DNA from: Ardenticatenaceae bacterium
Lineage (GTDB): Bacteria > Chloroflexota > Anaerolineae > Promineifilales > Promineifilaceae
DNA: 64,000 bases
Direction: 5' to 3'
Assembly: GCA_020634375.1 (NCBI GenBank)
Contig: JACKBX010000006.1
Span: 186,001-250,000 of the forward strand
Positions 34,272 through 42,640 of this stretch are shown here, piece after piece. Position 1 is the first letter of the stretch. The number at the start of each line of letters is the position of its first letter. Below the pieces are notes generated by a model. It ran no database searches, had not been told where the DNA came from, and was given only the letters and a program-made list of their open reading frames with translations. The position numbers were made by a program, and so were the translations under genes.

Positions 34272-34316
34272 TGTAACCTGTAACTTGTAACAGGTTACAG
34301 GTTACAGGTTACAGGG
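34272..34316. repeat. TAACCTGTAAC-type repeat hairpin
   Basis: TGTAACCTGTAACTTGTAAC is followed by AGGTTACAGGTTACAGGTTA. It makes up the whole spacer between two large membrane-protein genes. Confidence 0.85.
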
Positions 34317-37300
34317 TTATTTATCCATCACGCGGTAAATACTCACACCCCGATTGCGGTACACCTCTTCCAGGTAGCCCGCCTCGGTCATGATGTCGAA
34401 TTTGTTCATTCCATCCGGGCTGTAATAGACCCATTCCAACTGCCCGGCGTAAATATAATCCACGTCGTACTTTTGCAAAAAGTTTAGCGCCTCTTGGATG
34501 CTGGTCGTGTTGTAGAAATTGTTCACATCGGTGATGCGGTTGGTAATCATCCAGCCGGGCACGGTGGAACGCTGCTGCCGCTCGTGCCAATCCCAGCCGA
34601 CGACGGTGGGCAGTCCCGTGTACATCGCCACGCGGCTGGTGATGGAGCGGTACTCGCTGAAGCCGCCATTGTTATGATTATGCCCTTCCACAATCACCGG
34701 CGAGCCATCAATATTGCGGTACATCCACTGGATGGCCTCATAATCATAATCGAGGGAGATAGTCGAGTTGTTGGTATCGCCATAGGAGGTGTAGGGCATG
34801 AAGTCCATGCCGTTTAGCGTGTGCGGCGCGTCTTTGCTCATGCGGATGGCCCACTTGGCCTGGGTCGCCAGCACGGGGTAGAGGAAGGCGGCAAACAATA
34901 ATATGCCCAGCGCCGTTTGCCAGGTGCGCCGGGTGAGTTTGCTGCGTCGTTGGATGGATGGGTATGCCCATACGGCCGTCACCCCACCGACCACACTCAA
35001 CAAAATCCACACTTGCATGTAAAACTTGAACACCGTATTCATGCGCCCGATGTCGCCGTCCAACACCACAATTTCCACTGCCAGTGTCAGCGCCAGCGCA
35101 GAGGAGATAAGGATGAGGACAATGCGCCGCGCCGCAGGCAAATCGCGCCGCAAGCCCAGCAGCCCGGAGGCAACGACCAACGTCAGCACGATGGGCGCAA
35201 TGTAATAGCCGCGCACCATGAGCGCAAACAGCAGCAGCACGTAAGCAAATAATGCCAGAAGGAGGGCGACGCCCGCCGGTTCAAAGCGGCGCAGGCCGTC
35301 AAATGTCCAGGTGCGCGTCCAGGCGCGGAATTCGCGGGCGAGATGGGTGACGACGAAGAGCAGGAACAGGCCATATACCACGAAATAGCGACTGACGTAG
35401 GTGTAGCTGCCGGGCCACAGGGAGACGCTGTTGTAAGCCGTGCCGTAATGGTCGGCGAAGGGCCAGAAGGCGAGGACGGAGAGGCCGAAGAGCAGCGCGG
35501 CCAGCAGGCCGGATTGCAGGAGTTTGGAGATGAGAGATTGGGGATTGGCGGTTGGTGTACGCCGCCAGACGGTATATGTCAACGCCAGCCCGCCAATCAC
35601 CAGATAGGTGGGCCAATCCCAGGTGTTGGTGGCCCGCAGGGAGCCAATTGCCAGCGCCCCGAAGAGTAATTGCATGAGAGATTGGAGATTGGAGATTGGA
35701 GATTGATGCTGCGAACGGCCGTCAATCTCTAATCCCCAATCTCTAATCCCCAACACCAGCGCCACCGCCCAGCCGAGGGCCAAAACCGTCAGCGGCAGGG
35801 ACATCATGTGCGCGTGCAGGTCGCCGTAGAGGAAGGTGAAGAAGGGGAACTCGGTGATGGGCTGGGTCTCGCCGGGATTGACGTTGAGAATGCGGGTGGC
35901 CGTCCAGAACCAGTCGCCGGTGTAGATGGGCGCGGGTTGGCCGCCCAGCACTTTGATGCCGCCGTCCAGCGTTTGCACCAGCCCGCCGACGACGGGAATG
36001 TCGCCCAATGCGGCATCACCAGCACGCTGCCATGCCCCCGTGAGTACGCCCACTTCGGCGAGATTGCCCAGCAGTACGGCGAGGCTCATGGCGATGAGGC
36101 CGGCGGCGAGGGCGTGTTTAGAGATTGGAGATTGGAGATTGGAGATTGGAGTTTGGTGCGATGAACGGCCGTCAATCTCTAATCTCTGATCTCTAATCGC
36201 TACTAAATTATAGGCAATGGAGAAAACGCCCAATCCTGTAAAACTAAACAGCATGGGCAGAATGAGGTTGTAGGCCAGGGCGGGGATGATGCCGAGGAGT
36301 TTGGTGAGGCTGCCGACGAAGACGTAGCCCCAGTAGTAGTAGTTGATGTAGCCGCCTGCGTACCAGGGGTCGTAGGGGGGGAAGGTGGTGGATTTGAGTA
36401 CGGCCGTAAAGAAACTCATGTCCATCGGTTTTTCGCCGCCCCAAATCACGTCCCACACGTCGGGGTTGCCGAGGCGGATGGCGATCATCAGCAGGAACAG
36501 CCCGACGCCGACCAGTTCTTCGATGGCGATGATGCGCAGGTTGGCGCGGAGCCATTGCAGCATGGCGCGGCGATGGCGCAAAAAGAGGAGGAGGGAGATG
36601 AGGGTGAGTACGGCCGTACCCCCCAACAACGTCCCCCGCGTATTCGGCAGCACATCATAACTGGCGAAAATCCAGCCAAAATAGGCGATGAAGAGCAGGG
36701 CGAAAATCCGCGCCAGAGCGTAGCCCCTGTCTGGCAGGCCGCGCAGTACGACAAAGGTGATGGGAAATGCCAGCCAACCGAGCAGGATGACGGCCGTCCA
36801 CCACACCAGCGCCGCCAACGCCGGATGCTGGTTCAGCGCCCCGTCCACTGCGAAAATGTCGCGGAACGTGCCCCCGGCACGCTGCGTCAGCCATTGTTTG
36901 GCCGTTAGCAGCAGGCCGTCCGGCGCTTGCGTCGCTTGCAGCGGGTTCATGAAAATGGGGTTGCTGACATCAATTGCGCCGAATAATGCCGCTGTGTTTT
37001 CGTGGCTGTAGGCGTCGGTCTTTTTGAAAATCCACACCGGCGGGTGGTCGTAGACGCTGAACGCTTCTTCGGCGGCCCATTCGGGGGGCGCAGGCCAGCC
37101 GATGTTGGGCGGAGCGCCCCAACTGGCGGCTCCGGCGGTGTCGTCGAAGTACAGCGGGCCGAGTTCGTGGGTGGCGTGGAACTGCGCTACCAGTTCAAAG
37201 CCGAGTGTGCCGTCGAACAGCCACTCGTAATAGTTGTTCATCATGGGGTACATGAGCGGCAGACGAGGGACGCTCCAGATGGAGCGTTGGCTGCTGATCA

Positions 37301-39410
37301 TGAGGTAGTCGGCTTCGTCGAGCCATTGCAGGATTTCGCGCCGTTTGTCGTCGTTGTCTTGCCCGGTGACGGGGCGCTGGCCGCCGCTGACTTCGGTGTA
37401 GTAGCTGCCGTAGGCGTTACGGCCGTTGGTGCTAATTGGCAGCAAATCATCCCAATGCTCGTTCATGAGGATGCTGGTGTTGGCGCGGATGGGGCCGCCT
37501 TCGCCAGCCTCGGCAACGATTTGGTGGAAGCTGTCTGCGGCCAGCGGAGTGGGGGTGAGTTCCAGGGTGATGGCTTGTTCGCGGTCGCCCAGGTCTAGGG
37601 GGTGTTCGACGGCCGTATCGTCATCCAAACGTACACGCAGCAGTTCGGCGTCGCTGCTGTCTGGTGTGTAGTCGGCATCAGAGAGGTAGTTGAAGCGGAT
37701 GGCAACGGCCGTGCCATCTTCCGGCATGGTAAAGCCCAACGTCAAGGGGATACCATTGGCATATAAGTCAAAAAACTTCAGGGGCAAATTAAGTTCGCGG
37801 GTTTCGCCGTTTGTTTCATAAAGCAGCGTGGCCCCACTGGGCACATTCTCAAAAATCCAGTCGGATGCGGCCACGCGGGTGACGGGATTGCGGTAAATCT
37901 GCACAAACGAACTGGCCCACAACAGGCTGGGCAGCACGACGAGGAGGATGAGGGTAAGGGTGGGCAGAGGAGATGCGCTATCTCCTCCACTCCCTTGCTC
38001 CCTTGCTCCCTTGCTGCGCCACCGCTGCGCCAGCGCAAACACGGCCCACGCCGCCAGTAGAAAGAGGGTGGGGTAGATGGGCAGGAAATAGCGGATGGAT
38101 TTGACCCAGCGCGTACCCATAAATAGGAAATAAATCAACGTCCAACTTACGGGGATGAGGTGTGCCGTCCAATCGGGGCGGAAGCGGGCGATGCGCCACA
38201 ATGTCCATAATGTGCCCATCCAGGCGGCAATGGCGGCGGTGATGCCCATGCCATACAGCACCATGTTGCTGAGGGGAAAGAGAATGGCAGCGCGGTCTGT
38301 CCATTGCAGTGCAGGCGGAAAGCTGGCTTCTGGTGCTTGCAGCCTCTGGATTTCGTCCATATTTGCCATGAACTGTGGGTTGAGGCCAACCATGCTGCGC
38401 ACGAAGGTTTCCATCGGGCCAGGTTCGAGGCCGGTTTCTTGCAGAACGGTTTGGCGGGCGAGTTCGGCATCGGTGAAGGCGTAGGGTTGGGCCAGACGGA
38501 AGGTGAGCAGGGTGAAGATGATGGCGAGCATCCCGGCGAGGGTGATGCGCTGAAAATCAAGGGATTGGGCAATAGACCAATGGCCCCAGCGCAGCCAGTC
38601 GCGCAAAGTATATCCGCGCCGCGCCAGCCAAATGAGGCCGGCGAGGCCAATGGTGAGGCCAAGTGGCGCGACGTTGACGCGGGAGGCAATGGTGAGGCCA
38701 AGCATAATGCCGAAAAGGATGTACCAGAGGTAATTGATGGGCTGCGACTTGGTGGATTTGTTGTTGTGTTGGAATCCGGCGGCACGCACGGCCGTATACA
38801 ACGTCACCACCGTCAGCCCGGAAGCCCAGGTGTCCATGGTGAAGAAGTGGGACTGCTGGATGGGCATGACGGCGAGGGCTTGCAGCAGGGCTGCCAGCAA
38901 GCCGATGCGCCAGTCGTACAGGCGGCGACCCAGCAGGAATAGAAAGGCGACGGCGAGTAAATCCATGAGGCCGGCAAGGATGCGGCCAACGATGTGAATG
39001 CCGTTGTAGCTGTTGTAGGCGTAATCGCAGGCCAAATCGAAATTGGTGCAAACATCGTTGACCCATTCGCCGACGTAGCGGGTGACGGTCATGGGGAAGT
39101 TACCGTAGACGAAGAGGGTTTTGCCAACGTTGTAGGGATTGAGCGTGGAGGTGGATGTGTGTAAATAGTCGAGCGGGTTTTCGACGGGGCGCAGCAGGCT
39201 GGCGGTGTCGGTGAGGAAGCGTTCGTCGGGGTGCAGGTGATAGGCTTCGTCCCAATTCAGACCGCTGAAGCGGAAGAGGGCGGCCAGGGCGAGGATGAGG
39301 AACAGGAAGATGACAGCGAGATTTTCCCAGGTGAAGGTGCGGGTGGGGGGAACGGCCGTTTCCGTCAAAGGTTCTTCTGTTGTTGTGCTTTCTTGTTCGT
39401 CCAATGTCAT
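34317..39410 (-). CDS. Giant GT-C glycosyltransferase - DUF2298 (YYY) fusion
   Basis: 1697 aa. Residues about 35-880 form a PMT/ArnT-like GT-C module with acidic motifs NWDEAYHLHPDERFL (about 54-68), several membrane segments and a soluble region. Residues about 895-1697 are a complete Chlor_Arch_YYY module (GLPDRGYALARIFALLFIAY, and YDPWYAGGYINYYYWGYVF). The fusion joins functions that the next two genes carry separately. Four stretches come from in-frame repeats: about 466-475 (37989-38015), 1071-1098 (36119-36199), 1220-1246 (35675-35753) and 1288-1296 (near 35530). It is first in the six-gene minus operon. Sugar and acceptor are unknown. Confidence 0.88.
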   Translation of the reverse strand: MTLDEQESTTTEEPLTETAVPPTRTFTWENLAVIFLFLILALAALFRFSGLNWDEAYHLHPDERFLTDTASLLRPVENPLDYLHTSTSTLNPYNVGKTLFVYGNFPMTVTRYVGEWVNDVCTNFDLACDYAYNSYNGIHIVGRILAGLMDLLAVAFLFLLGRRLYDWRIGLLAALLQALAVMPIQQSHFFTMDTWASGLTVVTLYTAVRAAGFQHNNKSTKSQPINYLWYILFGIMLGLTIASRVNVAPLGLTIGLAGLIWLARRGYTLRDWLRWGHWSIAQSLDFQRITLAGMLAIIFTLLTFRLAQPYAFTDAELARQTVLQETGLEPGPMETFVRSMVGLNPQFMANMDEIQRLQAPEASFPPALQWTDRAAILFPLSNMVLYGMGITAAIAAWMGTLWTLWRIARFRPDWTAHLIPVSWTLIYFLFMGTRWVKSIRYFLPIYPTLFLLAAWAVFALAQRWRSKGAREQGSGGDSASPLPTLTLILLVVLPSLLWASSFVQIYRNPVTRVAASDWIFENVPSGATLLYETNGETRELNLPLKFFDLYANGIPLTLGFTMPEDGTAVAIRFNYLSDADYTPDSSDAELLRVRLDDDTAVEHPLDLGDREQAITLELTPTPLAADSFHQIVAEAGEGGPIRANTSILMNEHWDDLLPISTNGRNAYGSYYTEVSGGQRPVTGQDNDDKRREILQWLDEADYLMISSQRSIWSVPRLPLMYPMMNNYYEWLFDGTLGFELVAQFHATHELGPLYFDDTAGAASWGAPPNIGWPAPPEWAAEEAFSVYDHPPVWIFKKTDAYSHENTAALFGAIDVSNPIFMNPLQATQAPDGLLLTAKQWLTQRAGGTFRDIFAVDGALNQHPALAALVWWTAVILLGWLAFPITFVVLRGLPDRGYALARIFALLFIAYFGWIFASYDVLPNTRGTLLGGTAVLTLISLLLFLRHRRAMLQWLRANLRIIAIEELVGVGLFLLMIAIRLGNPDVWDVIWGGEKPMDMSFFTAVLKSTTFPPYDPWYAGGYINYYYWGYVFVGSLTKLLGIIPALAYNLILPMLFSFTGLGVFSIAYNLVAIRDQRLEIDGRSSHQTPISNLQSPISKHALAAGLIAMSLAVLLGNLAEVGVLTGAWQRAGDAALGDIPVVGGLVQTLDGGIKVLGGQPAPIYTGDWFWTATRILNVNPGETQPITEFPFFTFLYGDLHAHMMSLPLTVLALGWAVALVLGIRDWGLEIDGRSQHQSPISNLQSLMQLLFGALAIGSLRATNTWDWPTYLVIGGLALTYTVWRRTPTANPQSLISKLLQSGLLAALLFGLSVLAFWPFADHYGTAYNSVSLWPGSYTYVSRYFVVYGLFLLFVVTHLAREFRAWTRTWTFDGLRRFEPAGVALLLALFAYVLLLFALMVRGYYIAPIVLTLVVASGLLGLRRDLPAARRIVLILISSALALTLAVEIVVLDGDIGRMNTVFKFYMQVWILLSVVGGVTAVWAYPSIQRRSKLTRRTWQTALGILLFAAFLYPVLATQAKWAIRMSKDAPHTLNGMDFMPYTSYGDTNNSTISLDYDYEAIQWMYRNIDGSPVIVEGHNHNNGGFSEYRSITSRVAMYTGLPTVVGWDWHERQQRSTVPGWMITNRITDVNNFYNTTSIQEALNFLQKYDVDYIYAGQLEWVYYSPDGMNKFDIMTEAGYLEEVYRNRGVSIYRVMDK
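35675..35753. repeat. GGAGATT hairpin with ACGGCCGT loop inside a gene (copy 1)
   Basis: GAGATTGGAGATTGGAGATTG runs to a loop holding ACGGCCGT (35715-35722) and then CAATCTCTAATCCCCAATC and more. It encodes WGLEIDGRSQHQSPISNLQS in frame. Confidence 0.85.
36119..36199. repeat. GGAGATT hairpin with ACGGCCGT loop inside a gene (copy 2)
   Basis: Same architecture as 35675, with ACGGCCGT at 36165-36172 and a shared loop and right-arm start. It encodes QRLEIDGRSSHQTPISNLQS. The two copies lie 444 bp apart. Confidence 0.85.
37989..38015 (-). repeat. GGGAGCAAGG repeat inside the giant fusion gene
   Basis: AGCAAGGGAGCAAGGGAGCA with a further GGG unit on the coding strand encodes SKGAREQGSG. Same element as 32396. 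Confidence 0.65.
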
Positions 39411-39582
39411 CGTTGTTTGTTATATGTCGTAAGATTGCCCGTTCTTTATACACAGCAAGAATGAAATGGGCGTAATTGCTACTTTAGCAGTAAGTGAGAT
39501 CAAGATATACGCTAATCAAGCGCCGAATTCTAGCGGAAACTAACCTGTCTGGCATTTTTTGTGTCAGCTCCCCTCAAATTTT

Positions 39583-40428
39583 TCATGGCGTTAAAAATTG
39601 GTTGATGGCTTGGGCGACCTGGTGAGGTGTGTCAATGGGTAGAAAATGTGCGCCATCTTCAATAAAGCGCAGGCGAGAATGGCGAATATTATGGTGCAGG
39701 CGTAATACCTGGCTGAAAGGAATATATGGGTCTTGTTTGCCCTGGATGATCAGTGTGGGGGCTGTGATGGATTTGATAATAGCCGGGTAATTTTTGAAAA
39801 AAGTTCTTGGGCGGCCCCATCGCAAGTTACGCAGTAGTGCTGCCCGCCCTTCTGTTCCGGCAAAGGCATGACTGAGGGCTTTTTGTAATTCTGGCGTGTA
39901 TCGGTTTTTGTGGACGAGACCTCGTTTGATGCCTACATTGAGCAGCAATTTTTGACCTATTTGCACGAGTAACTCGCCTAAATAGGGGATGCGCACGAGT
40001 TTGACAATAAGTGGTTCTTTGAATTCGGGGTAAACAGGAGGGCTGAGAATGATGAGTTTTTGCACATGCTGTGCATATTTGCCTATGTAATCTATGCTAA
40101 CTGAAGAGCCGAGGTCGTGGGTAACAAGGATGAATTGCTCTAATTGCAAGTGAGCACGCAGCTCGTCCAGGGCGTCGGCACGCTGCTGGTGGGTTAGTCC
40201 TTTGCCTATACGTTTGGCGGTAAATTGAGGCAGTTTGTCGCTTTCGCCGTAGTCGTGTAAATCCAGCGTGATGGTGCGGAAGTGTGGGTGTAAATGTGAA
40301 AGGGTGGGGAACCAGAGTTCTTTTGCGGTGGGTAGGCCGTGGACGAAGATGAGGGTATGGTCAGTTGGGTGGGGGTGATGGTCGGTGTAGGCGATACGGC
40401 CGTATTTAGATGGGCAGTAATGGTGCAT
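39583..40428 (-). CDS. Alpha/beta hydrolase with Asp nucleophile
   Basis: 281 aa. The alpha/beta hydrolase fold has oxyanion region VHGLP (29-33), nucleophile Asp105 in THDLGSS, acid Asp233 (GKQDPYIP) and His261 (DGAHFLPID). An Asp rather than Ser nucleophile points to epoxide hydrolase or haloalkane dehalogenase relatives; substrate unknown. The start at 40428 is an ATG without a strong ribosome site. The gene stands apart: the 172-bp gap to the operon start at 39410 shows no further gene, and a 78-bp gap separates it from the Crp/Fnr gene upstream. Confidence 0.83.
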   Translation of the reverse strand: MHHYCPSKYGRIAYTDHHPHPTDHTLIFVHGLPTAKELWFPTLSHLHPHFRTITLDLHDYGESDKLPQFTAKRIGKGLTHQQRADALDELRAHLQLEQFILVTHDLGSSVSIDYIGKYAQHVQKLIILSPPVYPEFKEPLIVKLVRIPYLGELLVQIGQKLLLNVGIKRGLVHKNRYTPELQKALSHAFAGTEGRAALLRNLRWGRPRTFFKNYPAIIKSITAPTLIIQGKQDPYIPFSQVLRLHHNIRHSRLRFIEDGAHFLPIDTPHQVAQAINQFLTP

Positions 40429-40506
40429 AAAACTTTCCGCGCCGAAATCAGGGTTGGCAACTGCCAGCTCTGCCGGGTACCTATTAAATTATGGAGCGTA
40501 ATGGGC

Positions 40507-41223
40507 TTAATACAGCGACCCGCCCGAAATTTGAATGAGATTTTGCAGGGCATCTGCATCTATAATGATAAAGCGCCGCCCCTGAGTTTTAACCCATTTG
40601 GCTCGCCGGAACCGTCCCAAGGCTTTGTTGACGCTGACGCGAGTCGCCCCAGTCATTTCCGCGAGATCGGTTTGGGTTAGAGAAAGGTCAATGAGGATAC
40701 CTTCTTCTGTGACTTTGCCGTGCTGTTCGGCCAGTTGCAGTAATGTGCGGGCTAACCGACCCGGTAAGTCAAGGAAGAAGATGTCGCTAATTTGGTTGTT
40801 GAGGCGGCGGATATGGTGGGCCATCGTTTGCAAGACGTGTTTCGAGAAGTCTGGGTTATGGCTAATGTAACGCAAAAAATCGTCCCGGTGCAGTGTGAGG
40901 GTTTCGGTAAGTTCTAAGGATTCGGCAGTAGCAGAGCGAGGTGAGTCATCAAGAAGGGCAAGCTCGCCGAAGAAGTCACCTGCTCCTAAAATGGCGAGAA
41001 GGGCCTCTTGCCCTTCTGGCGTGGAATGGGTGATTTTGACTTTGCCTTTGCTGATGATGTAAAGAAGCCCACCGGGATCGCCATGGTGAAAGATGATTTG
41101 CCCGGCGTTGAAACGACGGAGAACGAGGCGGTTTGCCAAATCCTCTGCTTCATCTTGCTGCATTTTGGTGAAGAAGGGAACAAGCCGCAGGGCTTCGGTT
41201 GCAGTGCCTTTTGGATAATTCAT
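40507..41223 (-). CDS. Crp/Fnr family transcription regulator
   Basis: 238 aa. An N-terminal cyclic-nucleotide-binding beta-barrel (about 20-135; GDFFGELALLDDSPRSATAES, split across the phosphate-binding cassette) is followed by a long dimer helix and a C-terminal HTH (LTQTDLAEMTGATRVSVNKAL, recognition helix). The Arg in the PRSATAE cassette fits binding of cAMP or a related nucleotide. No Fnr-type N-terminal cysteine cluster is present. The targets are unknown. Confidence 0.92.
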   Translation of the reverse strand: MNYPKGTATEALRLVPFFTKMQQDEAEDLANRLVLRRFNAGQIIFHHGDPGGLLYIISKGKVKITHSTPEGQEALLAILGAGDFFGELALLDDSPRSATAESLELTETLTLHRDDFLRYISHNPDFSKHVLQTMAHHIRRLNNQISDIFFLDLPGRLARTLLQLAEQHGKVTEEGILIDLSLTQTDLAEMTGATRVSVNKALGRFRRAKWVKTQGRRFIIIDADALQNLIQISGGSLY

Positions 41224-41343
41224 GTTTCTTTTCTCTTTCTTCCCATTTCAAGCTTTATTGTAGGCGATGACGCTATCCTGAGTGTGTTGATACTAGCAGC
41301 TTGATTTTACCTCAATGTGGTAACTATCCAAACTATCGATTGG

Positions 41344-42549
41344 TTACAACTTTTTGATTATCGTCTTGAAAACGGTGTGGAGTTGTTCGGGGCTGATGGG
41401 TGCTCCGCCACCTTGTGCGGTAACGGCCGTTCCCCCACCACGCCCGCCAATGGATTGCAACGTTTCTTGCAACAACGCATTCATATCCCCCGGCGAATCA
41501 GCAGCGCGGCTAAAGAGCAAAAATGATTTCTCTCCAGCCAATCCCAATAACGCCACAACGCCTGGATGCTGCGTGATCAGATTCGCCAAAACACGCAGTT
41601 GGCCGGGGTTCTTTTCCGTCGTCACCTCTAAAACCACAGTTAGTTTGCCCAATTGTTGCCCTGCTGCCAATAACCGTTCTGCTTCCAGGGTCAACAAGGT
41701 GTCAGCCTGCTTTTTTATCGTGCGATTGGCTTCTTTGAGTTCGTCTTGCAGCCGTTGGATAGTCTGTGGAAATTCAGTGTGGCCTGTAGTTAGCAGCGTG
41801 CCCATTTCCATGAGGGTCTCGTTTTTGCTGTCATAATCGCGCAGCGCACGACCACCACAACAAAAAACAACACGCACTTGCCCGCGTATCTTCTCCAACC
41901 TGGTAATTTTGATTAATCCAACAGCACCGGTGCGGGTTACGTGTGTGCCGCCGCAGGCGGTGAGGTCGAAGTCTTCAATGTCGATCAAGCGCAGCTTGTC
42001 TTGGAGCGTAGGAGGAAGTTTGCGCAAGTTGAGCTGCTTTGCTTCTGCCAGAGTCACTTCTCGGATGTGGATGGGGCGATTTTCCCATACGATTTGGTTA
42101 GCTAACTCTTCGACAGTACGAATTTGGGCGGGGTTTAGAGATTCGGTGTCTAGATCGATAGTGACGCTTTCTGCGCTAAGATGGAAGCTGATGGTGTGGG
42201 CATTGGCGACTTGAATGAAGGCGCGGGACAGGATGTGCTGCCCGCTGTGTTGTTGCATGTGGTCGAAGCGGCGCGGCCAATGGATGCTGGCAGAAACGGC
42301 CGTTCCTACTTCCCATGTACGCTCGCCATTTATAGCCAACCAATGCAGAATTGTGCCATCTGATTCCCGTACCGACACATCTAGTACCGCAGCGCCATCC
42401 AGTGTGCCCGTGTCGTGGGGCTGCCCACCAGAGGTGGGGTAGAAGTAAGTTTTGTCCAAGATGATGGCAGTACGGCCGTTCTCGATCACTTGTTCAACAA
42501 TAGTTGCGGTGAATTCGGTTGTATAAGCATCTTGATAATACGATCTCAT
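41344..42549 (-). CDS. Alanyl-tRNA editing protein AlaX-like, with DHHA1 domain
   Basis: 401 aa from ATG 42549 (GGGGAT upstream; ATG 42555 and TTG 42567 are alternatives). It hydrolyses mischarged Ser- or Gly-tRNA(Ala). The zinc site H101-x3-H105 (HSGQH) and C199-x3-H203 (CGGTH) is complete. The C-terminal coiled coil and DHHA1-like tail (SIGGRGGGTAVTAQGGG) make it the long form, resembling the editing half of AlaRS without the aminoacylation domain. Confidence 0.9.
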   Translation of the reverse strand: MRSYYQDAYTTEFTATIVEQVIENGRTAIILDKTYFYPTSGGQPHDTGTLDGAAVLDVSVRESDGTILHWLAINGERTWEVGTAVSASIHWPRRFDHMQQHSGQHILSRAFIQVANAHTISFHLSAESVTIDLDTESLNPAQIRTVEELANQIVWENRPIHIREVTLAEAKQLNLRKLPPTLQDKLRLIDIEDFDLTACGGTHVTRTGAVGLIKITRLEKIRGQVRVVFCCGGRALRDYDSKNETLMEMGTLLTTGHTEFPQTIQRLQDELKEANRTIKKQADTLLTLEAERLLAAGQQLGKLTVVLEVTTEKNPGQLRVLANLITQHPGVVALLGLAGEKSFLLFSRAADSPGDMNALLQETLQSIGGRGGGTAVTAQGGGAPISPEQLHTVFKTIIKKL

Positions 42550-42640
42550 AAACATATCCCCATTCAAATAAAACGTCCCCTATTCTACACGAGAAAGGGG
42601 ACGAAAGGCCGATCACAATCGGGGGAAACTGTTGCCGATA

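Noticed and set aside
38304..38942. 212-aa plus-strand frame opposite the giant glycosyltransferase gene
   Set aside because: It is a shadow of the real gene, with composition typical of antisense frames and no family features.
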